From Chaetomium olivaceum (taxonomy: Eukaryota; Ascomycota; Sordariomycetes; Sordariales; Chaetomiaceae), in the NCBI GenBank assembly GCA_039881045.1, contig JAYWVB010000013.1:124001-188000 (forward strand): a stretch of 64,000 bases of DNA. The letters are read 5' to 3'. The notes under the pieces were generated by a model, which did no database searches, was not told the DNA's origin, and saw nothing but the letters and a program-made list of their open reading frames with translations. The position numbers and the translations under genes are program-made. Below are positions 56,284 through 64,000 of the stretch, piece by piece; the stretch's first letter is position 1, and each line of letters begins with the position of its first letter.

Positions 56284-56710
56284 GATGGGATGTAATTTGT
56301 AATGCCTGTTTTTCTCTTTTATGAAACGACTCCCGTTATTTACGCTCCGACATGCCTCCGTCTTGTTCATGCTCCCTCATTCCGACAAGGCTGTGCTACA
56401 CCACCATTGTTGAAAAACAATTCAGCAGCTCAGCGTTAGTTGACCGGCGGGGAATGGGTCCAGAGATAGCACTCCATTATCAAAGTCACGCGTCGTTTTA
56501 TGACCTACAGAAAAGGGCAAATAAAAGTCCGATTACTGTAATGTAAGTATCAGAGATGCCCTGAGTGATAAATGTCTGAAGCTAAAAGTCAGGATTGGTA
56601 GGAGACTAATAGCTTGGGTTTGAGATTCGATTCCGATGAAGTTGACTGGGCACGTCATGGTCAGTCAAAAGTCAAAAGATTAAGATCAGATTAAAGAAAA
56701 AATAACAAAA

Positions 56711-56827
56711 GCGACATCAGCTAGAATCGAACAAAAAGAGCCGCTATAGTCAATTACCACAAACGGGATCTTATTGTTCGCAGGGGCAGTTGACTCGCAG
56801 CCATACCACTGAGCCACGAGAGCTTAG
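56711..56827 (-). other. tRNA-like (possibly intron-bearing) Pol III sequence
   Basis: On the minus strand: A box TGGCTCAGTGG, an anticodon-stem-like pair AGTCAA/TTGACT around a long loop, B box TGTTCGATTCTAG, then a T-rich stretch (TTATTTTTT) that could terminate Pol III. The acceptor stem does not pair and the T stem is poor, so it is more likely a tRNA pseudogene or SINE head than a working tRNA. Confidence 0.4.
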
Positions 56828-57279
56828 TGGGATCTGTTGGAAAATAAATACAACGCTACGAGTTATATGCCGCTCTTTTCAGAATACTTGCGAGAATTAA
56901 CAGACGATAAACTTTTGAAGAAGCGAATGATGGCTTTGCAAGACATGACCGTACAATGAGTCAAAAGCGAGCGCCGGGGTAACTTTAGGTAAGGTAAATA
57001 TCAACCTTGTCACGACCTCTCCAATCCATAATAAAGTTGTCTAGATATTCATCAAATGTGACTAACAGACAAAAATACAATGAGAGGGGGGTTAGCAAGG
57101 AAATCTGGAAGCTATTCCGTATTCTCAGTACATGGGGATCGGGATCATACCTCCCGGGGAATACAGAGACAATGTGGAGCGGCTTTTTGGAGGCATCGAT
57201 TTGCGTTTCAGAAAAGACCTCCCTCGGGTCAACATCATCACTAGCTTTGTACGTACGGCGACAGCTACGTCGTTGGCTA

Positions 57280-57892
57280 AAAGGAGACTCCCTTATGCTT
57301 TTACTCAACAAGCTTTCAGGCTTAAACCATATCATCTACGAGCGAGCCATGGCGGCAATGGAAGCACCACCAGAGAAAAGCTTGGCAGAGGTCCTCGACA
57401 TGGCCCACACTTTGGCACCTGTCGGTGTACGAGGCGCAAATTCCCCGGGTTGCAGATGCTAGAATCGGCGCGGCGTTCGCAGCTAGAAGTCTTGACCTTG
57501 AGCAGCTCTCGGTCGCCTATATAGCCAACGCCGAAGACTTCATCAACCATGTGACTTCCAACCCCTCTTGAACATGGCGACGCCTAAACTCCCTAACTCT
57601 GACATCGACACCCCTACGCGACACTCCGGAAAACGGTCAGGTGGTTGATGACTTGCTATATCTACCTGGGACCACCGCGGGGAGGATGCCCAAGCTGCGG
57701 GTCTTTGCCCTCTGGTATGACCTCAAGGACGAAGCCTGTGCATCCATTTACCAGAGAGATGGGGATCGTGCATCCATCGCCTCGAGGGGGACATGGGACT
57801 TGCAGCTCAGCTCTCGCGTGGTAAAGGAGCGGGAATGCGCGGCCATCGACAGTCACTTGTGCGAAGCCATGGCGATGCCATCCATTATTTAG
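57280..57892 (+). pseudogene. Decayed F-box-associated type gene (DUF6546-like)
   Basis: Three pieces in different frames: PWRQWKHHQRKAWQRSS; then VADARIGAAFAARSLDLEQL with VAYIANAEDFINHV up to a stop; then MPKLRVFALWYDLKDEACAS and ASIASRGTWDLQLSSRVV, stop at 57892. The order resembles a large ascomycete family of F-box-like proteins (from memory DUF6546), with the N-terminus lost. Multiple frame changes make it non-functional. Confidence 0.5.
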
Positions 57893-58695
57893 ACCTGCCC
57901 TCTCCTGTTGTTGATCCTAGATCGCTTTGGCAAATAAGGAAGGAAGGGATGAATTAGGGGGTGATTCGACTAGCTTTGCCCATCAGATTGGTGTTTCTTC
58001 TTTTCTAGGTATGTACATACATAGCTACATATAGGTACGCTGATGGCTTCACCGCATCAGGGGGGTGTTGAGGATGCTTTTGTTGGCCACCAGTTATGAC
58101 AAATGTTTATGGGTTTGGTTCAGGTTGAGCCCTTTTCGTTCATTTAGACTTTGGAGTAAGGCCGCTTTCTGGAGTCTAGCCTTGCTGTTCCTGCTGCTTT
58201 TAGCCATTAGAGAGATTGCGTTACACACTGGCAAAGCCGTGTCTCACCGACAGCCTTTAACCCACCCAAACAGCGATGTTCCCTGTTCTTTCTCGTTCAC
58301 TCAGGTTTTGTTTGTTAGATGCCTAGAATTGGAATAGCTTGGCTATGTGCTTGTTCACATGGTGTGACGACTGACCTCTACCGGGTCACCTCGCCATCGC
58401 TTCTCAGTACCCCTCGCCATCTGAACTCCTTGTCGGGGCAGCACACCCCTGCTTGCCTATTGTGGCCGTCTCTCACAGTTGGGAGTGAGTGTCCCTGGTC
58501 CTAAGTTTGCTTCCACAATATTCTGAGACTGAACAACATCGCGGTCACCAACATTGAACCCGCACATTACCGACTGCCACACTAGCAACTTTAAGTTCGT
58601 TCCCACAAAAAGAAGACTCACCTCTGCTCTTCAGTAGTCTGTTCTTTACCCTCAACAATAATCAAGACAACGAGTCGTTAAACAAATCAACAAAG
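57893..58695. other. Intergenic, no gene seen
   Basis: A small ACATAC/TAGGTA-rich patch lies at about 58010-58040. The right end is the leader of the gene at 58696. Confidence 0.5.
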
Positions 58696-59328
58696 ATGGC
58701 AACCACCTCTCTGTCTCGACCCCATAGCGCCCACCCCTTCGCATCCTCCTGCAGGCCGACCTCCTTCTTTGTCAGGATACATCTCCTCATCGTTTTGATT
58801 GCGATCTTGTCACTTCTCACGGCATCGCTTGCGGCAGCCACAACGGCAGTGCACTCCTCAAACAACCCTACAACCCTCCTCGCAGACCGGGATATCATCG
58901 ACGACGCCGCTAACACTGTCATCACCGACCTCGCTCCCCGAAGCAAAACCAACCACAATGAAGAATATCCATCGACCGCACCTGCAAGCACGCTGGCCAT
59001 CACTCCAAGAACCGAAACCGAAACCGAGCCCAACCCGTCCGGGAACCCCGACACCACGGCGCAAGAAAACTCAGAACAAACTACCACAACCCCAACAGCC
59101 CCCGCCCAAATCCTGCCGTTCCCCATCCCATATTGGCTGTACGACACACCCGTGGACGCCATCGGTGGGGGCCTGATGGTGGGCATTTTGGGAACGTGTG
59201 CCCTGTGGGCGGCGATCTTTGGGGTCAAGGCCGGTGTGTGGTGTGTGGCGAGGGTGTGGAGGGCGGTGGGTAGACTGAGGAGGAGGGGAGGAAGAAGGGG
59301 AGTGGGCAGGGGTGCTGGAGTGCTGTAG
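58696..59328 (+). CDS. Hypothetical membrane protein, 210 aa
   Basis: Single exon. It starts MATTSLSRPHSAHPFASS, with a hydrophobic helix at about residues 25-48 (IHLLIVLIAILSLLTASLAA) that could be a signal anchor. A Thr/Asn/Pro-rich middle (residues 50-140) follows, then PFPIPYWLYDTPVDAIGG, a second membrane helix (MVGILGTCALWAAIFGVKAG) and a strongly basic tail. It is probably an outer-facing glycosylated loop between two membrane spans. No family recognised. The 5' region has an AATCAACAAAGATGG start context. Confidence 0.7.
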   Translation: MATTSLSRPHSAHPFASSCRPTSFFVRIHLLIVLIAILSLLTASLAAATTAVHSSNNPTTLLADRDIIDDAANTVITDLAPRSKTNHNEEYPSTAPASTLAITPRTETETEPNPSGNPDTTAQENSEQTTTTPTAPAQILPFPIPYWLYDTPVDAIGGGLMVGILGTCALWAAIFGVKAGVWCVARVWRAVGRLRRRGGRRGVGRGAGVL

Positions 59329-59698
59329 GGGTAAAAGGAGGTTGGGGTTCGTGGGGATTGATGGAGGGGGACGGTCATGAGGAGAGGGGCTAGAGGGCGT
59401 TTCGGGCACCTAGACTTCCGGGTATTCTGGCGAGGGCCGAGAGGACGGGACATACAGGAAAATGCGCTGAGTTAGAAAGACACGATAACCACGGCGAGTT
59501 GATCAAAGCCTGGGTGCTCCGATGGCTGGACGTGTATGTGAAGGGGGCCTACAATGGAACATCAGTGCTTATTTGCAGGGCAAGCAGCGGAGGAATGAAG
59601 CGGCTGTAAAGCTCACAGCTTAAGGGAGGAGCGATCTAAGGAGTGGTATTTGGTTACCAACCCTTGTATACTAACCACCGAGGTTTGTCTGTCTGCCG

Positions 59699-61363
59699 CT
59701 ACCTCCTTTCCTCACTCCCAACAGTGTAACCCCTCGCAACGCCACTCCTACCCTCCTCAATGGCCGTGCTTTCCTCCGCCACGTAATCACTTCCCAGACC
59801 CTGCCATGTCCGTTGCGCCCGTAGGTACTCAGCTCCGGGGCTAACGACTCCGTTGACTGTGGCAAGTTCAGCCTTGGGCCGTAGTGCCAGGGCACTACTC
59901 GACTTCGCCTCCGCTCCGGCCAAAACCCCTTGATCCTTAGGTTTCCCATTGGCCCTCCCAGTGCCGTTCCTCATCGGGCGGCTATGGCTCACCAGCCTCC
60001 CTGTTCTGAGATCAAACTCAGGCGGCACCGACTCTTCCTCATCATCATCATCATCCTCATCAACCCCAGCCTCAACCCCATTCCCCACTTCCTCACCGCC
60101 TAACACCTTATTCTTATCACCCTCAACCCCATCCCCCCCAACAACCCCCTCCCCAACCCCTTCAATGCCCCCCCACCACTCCCCACTCCAGACCCTCTTC
60201 TCATCCCCCACCAACGCAACCCCCAGCTCAAACGGCGTCACCACGGGCCGATAAAACCCGGCATCGTCCTCCACCAGCGCACTCTCCCAGCACCCGACCA
60301 CCACCCATCCATCCACCTCGGCAAAGTTGGCCAGCTTCGCCGGGTTTAACTTGCCGACCACCACGGTATAGCTCTTCTTCCCCGCCGCCGCGATCTGCTT
60401 GCGGATGGTGTCGACCGAGGACAGGTAGTTGGCCACGGAGAGCGTGTTGACCAGGATGCCGATGATGCCGGCGGAGGCGAGGGTGAGCAGGCGTGCGTAG
60501 CGTCGGCCGAGGAGGCGCGGGGTGGAGAATTGGGGGGTGTTTAGGCTGGGCGAGTCGGGGGTGGGGTGGATGTGGAGGGAGCTGACGCGTGAGGAGAGGG
60601 CGAGGAGGAGGGCGGTGGGGGGTTGGGAGATGTGGAAGACGGAGTGGGTTTTGAGGGCGTCTGGTGAGAGGGTGACGGGGGAGGGGTCGGTTTCTTGTTG
60701 TTGTTGTGGGGTGACGAGTTTGCGGTTGGGGATGAGCCCGGTCGGGTTGTGGACGATTGCTGTAGAGAGGAGGTTCGCATACCCGCGGGTATGCAGTTCG
60801 GAAGCGAGGGCGGGTACGTGGTCTTGGTAGATTACGTCTGCCATGAGGACGACCGCGGTGTCTTTATCGGGGTATTGTTTCTCAAAGTCGGCTAGGGTCT
60901 CGTCTCGTTCGAGCTTGTGATGCGTGAAGACGTAGATGATAGGGAGGCGAGAGGTTGGGGAGAGACATGATCGGCCGTAGTGTACGACGACTTCGGCGTC
61001 GGCGTGTTCAGCCGCGACCTCGTCGACGCAGCACGCACTGTAGGAAGTGTCGGCCAGTATGGTAATTTTCTCGGAAGTACTAGGCGTATCCGCTGGTCTT
61101 GGGAGAGACTCGAGCTCGACATTCAAGGCTTGGACTACCCTTGGCCCATCTCGCAACATGTGGTCGGGAAATTGAAGCGCTACCCTTTTCCATTCTCCCT
61201 GTCGCACTTCTCTCGCTGTTCGCGCAATTTCGTAAAGTTCGTGGAGTTCATCGTCGGATCTGGGCGGTGCCTGCGACTCTGTTTCTGCAGGTACAACGGC
61301 ATACTCAAAAAGTTGTTCAGCCGGCGTCGAAAGGACAGGTGCTGCCGAGAGTTCAGTTGCCAT
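59699..61363 (-). CDS. DPH2: Diphthamide biosynthesis protein 2 (DPH2)
   Basis: Partner of DPH1 in the first step of diphthamide formation on elongation factor 2, in the cytosol. Single exon, 554 aa from MATELSAAPVLSTPAEQL (61363); earlier in-frame codons are outside the conserved part. Signatures: RVALQFPDHMLRDGPRVVQ, ILADTSYSACCVDEVAAEHA and VVHYGRSCLSPT (cysteines of the Fe-S region), TIRKQIAAAGKKSYTVVVGK, VGCWESALVED and FYRPVVTPFELGVAL. An acidic insertion (DEDDDDDEEE) sits before the C-terminal FDLRTGRL and YLRAQRTWQGLGSDYV. Intact. Confidence 0.96.
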   Translation of the reverse strand: MATELSAAPVLSTPAEQLFEYAVVPAETESQAPPRSDDELHELYEIARTAREVRQGEWKRVALQFPDHMLRDGPRVVQALNVELESLPRPADTPSTSEKITILADTSYSACCVDEVAAEHADAEVVVHYGRSCLSPTSRLPIIYVFTHHKLERDETLADFEKQYPDKDTAVVLMADVIYQDHVPALASELHTRGYANLLSTAIVHNPTGLIPNRKLVTPQQQQETDPSPVTLSPDALKTHSVFHISQPPTALLLALSSRVSSLHIHPTPDSPSLNTPQFSTPRLLGRRYARLLTLASAGIIGILVNTLSVANYLSSVDTIRKQIAAAGKKSYTVVVGKLNPAKLANFAEVDGWVVVGCWESALVEDDAGFYRPVVTPFELGVALVGDEKRVWSGEWWGGIEGVGEGVVGGDGVEGDKNKVLGGEEVGNGVEAGVDEDDDDDEEESVPPEFDLRTGRLVSHSRPMRNGTGRANGKPKDQGVLAGAEAKSSSALALRPKAELATVNGVVSPGAEYLRAQRTWQGLGSDYVAEESTAIEEGRSGVARGYTVGSEERR

Positions 61364-61856
61364 TGCGGGCGATATTATGGCGGGTTTCCAGTTGAGAGGC
61401 GGCGGCGCTGAACACGCTTCGGCCGAAATTTTTGGCGGGGTCATCCGAATTCGAATTGCCCCGCGATTTGGGTGACGTCGGGTAACTGTGGGGCAAGCAG
61501 GGGCACGGCGGGCAGGCAAAAGGTGGCGGCAACAGGCAGGCGATGTCTGGCCCTTGGCCTCAAGACCAGGCCGGGAGACGGGAGACCGAAGGCGAAGGCG
61601 GCGTTGCAATGCTTAATGAGATCGTCTAAGACACGGTGCACAAATTTGTACACTGTTAGCAACCGATGCCGAATCTAAGATTCATTATTACATTTTTTTT
61701 ATTTGTTTTCGGTTTTGTATTTCTAAAATTAAGTTTAATTACAGGTCTCGCTCCCGCTATAACAAAATGTTATCCAGTATCCAAAAAACTCAACCTCGTT
61801 TCTGCCCAAAAAGCTCAAATCTAACCACATCCAAACGCATCCTTGAGACACTCAAA
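61364..61856. other. Intergenic, AT-rich from 61670
   Basis: Includes a run of eight T and T/A-rich sequence, in contrast to the GC-rich DPH2 gene. No gene. Confidence 0.6.
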
Positions 61857-62081
61857 TGGGTGACAAAATAAGCCGCACACCAAAACATTCCCACCACCGA
61901 ATACCACCACCAAGGAGGTCGGTTTGTGCCAGTTTTTGATAGTAAATTTGACAAAATGAAACTATTGAATCCCCGGCATCTTTCTGTATAGTTTTAATGT
62001 ATTTTGCAAGCAAATAGTGGTAATTGAATTGGTGATGTATGGCGGTAGGTACGTTTTGTGTGCGGCTTATTTTGTCACCCA
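61857..62081. mobile_element. MITE, 225 bp, 24-bp terminal inverted repeats
   Basis: Ends TGGGTGACAAAATAAGCC... at 61857-61880 and its exact inverse at 62058-62081, with no coding capacity inside. The repeats continue imperfectly for about six more bases (AAAAC). No clear target duplication. It ends ten bases from the stop codon of the MFS gene, so the transporter's 3' end may lie within it. The ends differ from those of the Fot1-like element. Confidence 0.85.
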
Positions 62082-62090
62082 CCTGACACT

Positions 62091-63777
62091 CTAGAAAATC
62101 TTCCGCGGGCTCCATCCAATAGCAAGCACGCGTGCGGTGGTGTAGCACCCCAGCGCAACGACATACGACACGCCCGCGAAGATGATCAAGTAAGTCCATG
62201 AATCCGACCCGGAATCCAAAATTGCACCGCCAATTGGGACACTACTGAGGGTCCCGAAACTCGCAACCATCATGGCGGTGGAGAAGAGGCGGCCATACTG
62301 GCGGTGATCACACAGCTGCCCCAGCAGACGGGCACCAGGCCGAGGTTACTCCCGCTTGCGAATCCAAAAAGTACCGCGTACACAATCAGCATCGCTTCCG
62401 ATGTACCCGCAGGTAACCATAATGCCAGCACCGTGATGACGCACAGTGTGATGGTCACGATAATGACGTTGAACCGCCCGAAGCGGTCGGCGAGAAACCC
62501 AGGAAGGACGCGCCCCAACACCGACCCAGCATTCAGATACGACAGGAGTAAATAACTCTCTGTCGCATCCTGGCCGTTGGCGGCAGCGTAGGAGACGATG
62601 TATGTCAGGGGGATGAACAGGCCCCACTCCATGAAGAAGATGCCGATTGAGGCAAACGCGAATCGGGCGTCCTTGAAGACGCTGAAATCGGGCCAAACCG
62701 ACTGCACCTTGGGTCGCCCATCAGGGCCCCGGGCGGGTGGCAGCCTCGTCTTGATGAAGAGGTTCGACGGAATCGCTAAGCCGAGCATGATGAAGGCCAG
62801 AATGCGACAGCTCCAGCCAAACCCAACATTCGGCAGCAGCTCTCTGAGCAATACGGGAAACACCACGCCGCCAACGCCGCCAGCGGTAGATGCAATCCCG
62901 GTAGCCAATCCTCGGCGAGCGTTGAAGAAGTGTGCGATGGCTCCGTAAGCCGGACTGTTCAACATCGCACCCCCCAAGCCGCCCATCACCGAATAGGTGA
63001 GGATGATCTGGTAATACTCTGTGCCCCCGTTAGCCTTCGACAATGGGGATGATAACCCAATTGGGTGGAAAACGGGGTAGAGAAAAGATTAAACAAAACA
63101 AATGGGGAAATTAAAACCAAACCAAAAGACGTACCATCACACCAACTCAACAACAACAAACTCAAAAAGATCAACGCGCCGCCCACCGCAACCGGCACAC
63201 GCGCCCCAAAGCGATCAAAGAAGGGGCCAACCTGAATCCCGACGAAAAACACAATAAACAGGTACAGGCTAAAGATCCACCCAATCTCGGACGCCGTCTT
63301 GTGCGCCAGCTGGTGCGTGGAAAAGTACGACTCGAACACGGCCGCCGAGTTGATCAGGCCGAACAGCGAGAGCATCGCGCAGAAGGACCCCAGCACCACC
63401 AGCCAGCCTGTCAGGCCGCCCTCGGGGAAGTCGATGGTCGTCGCCGCCGACGGGTGCAAAGTCAGGGCGGCGGCGGTGGGCAGGTCGGCATCGTCGAAGG
63501 GGGGGAGGTCCTTTTCGCTCAAGTTGGCGTTGGTGGTGGTGCCGTATCGGGGTTGGGGTTTGGTGGGGGTGTTGTTGGTGGTGGTGTCATTGTGGGTGGC
63601 TTCGATGTCATGGGGGTTGTGGGCGGGGATGGTGTCGCTGGAGCTGGATGGCGGTGATTGCTTTTCGGGGTTGGGTAACGAGAGCGTGGACGAATCGGTG
63701 GTGGCGTAGTTGGTGTAGCTGGTGTCGCTGGTTGGGCAAGCGTTCCCTGCCTTCACGGTATCGCTTTTTCCCGTCAT
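62091..63777 (-). pseudogene. MFS transporter, monocarboxylate-porter type, one-base frame break
   Basis: Exon 1 63777-63135 and exon 2 from 63018, with a 116-nt intron (GGCTAACGG branch just before the CAG). The start MTGKSDTVKAGNACPTSD was chosen as the first ATG. A long polar N-terminus (about 125 residues) leads to TM1 (GGLTGWLVVLGSFCAMLSLF), GIQVGPFFDRFGARVPVAVGG (MFS loop 2-3), EYYQIILTYSVMGGLGGAML, FNARRGLATGIASTAGGVGG and RVLPGFLADRFGRFNVI. The frame ends at 62270. One base missing near 62325 (after PVC) would continue into YGRLFSTAMMVASFGTL and a final helix to 62091. Substrate unknown; monocarboxylates or similar by family. Sequence error or young null. Confidence 0.87.
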
Positions 63778-64000
63778 TCTCTCTTGCTCACGATAATCGG
63801 CGATAAGAGGCAGCAGGGGAAGCCGGCGAGTGGATTCCGGACGGTTCGGCAATGCTGGGTTCACTTACTCCGGCTCGGAGACGCTGAATTTAAGTGGGAA
63901 TTGAATTGGAGATCAATCCCGGTCGACTGTTTGGTAGTGGCACGTTCTCCTTTCACAAACTGGAATAAAACTTATGGTCCAAAAACAAGAATGAAGAATT

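Noticed and set aside
1..64000. CRISPR arrays, operons, telomere repeats, rRNA
   Set aside because: The window is eukaryotic nuclear DNA; no regular spacer arrays, no TTAGGG arrays and no rRNA blocks were seen.

Overview
The window is nuclear DNA of a filamentous ascomycete, most likely a sordariomycete. The evidence is short introns (about 45-120 nt) with GT/AG ends and CTRAY branch points, two HET-domain genes, a Fot1/pogo-type transposon, and fungal versions of housekeeping genes (PRP17, ERV14, MAP1, KMO, DPH2, THI5).

Layout. At the left edge (about 1-2.6 kb, minus strand) lies a gene split into many micro-exons of 9-54 nt, nearly all multiples of three. It leaves no long ORF and I know of no description of it. 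From 3 to 21 kb comes mainly core genome: an unknown protein, a secreted Asn/Gly-rich protein, an enoyl-reductase-like protein, PRP17, ERV14, methionine aminopeptidase 1, kynurenine 3-monooxygenase and a charged low-complexity protein. From 22 to 36 kb the content is accessory: two related C2H2 zinc-finger genes (one truncated), a broken kinase-like gene, a Fot1-like transposon, two HET-domain genes and a Vps4-like AAA ATPase with cysteine-rich N-terminal part. From 37 to 51 kb come small secreted proteins (GPI type, a 12-cysteine mini-protein, a 174-residue cysteine protein), a stand-alone adenylating enzyme, a LINE gag relic, a protein kinase and THI5 with a TPP riboswitch in its leader. From 53 to 64 kb come a beta-carbonic anhydrase, a fasciclin protein, a decayed F-box-type gene, DPH2, a MITE and an MFS transporter.

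Several otherwise sound genes (ERV14, the AAA ATPase, the reductase, KMO, the MFS transporter, HET gene 1) are each broken by one or two very small indels. Several of these lie in G/C or A/T runs. Assembly error is therefore at least as likely as true decay for those genes. All names rest on reading motifs by eye; no database search was run.
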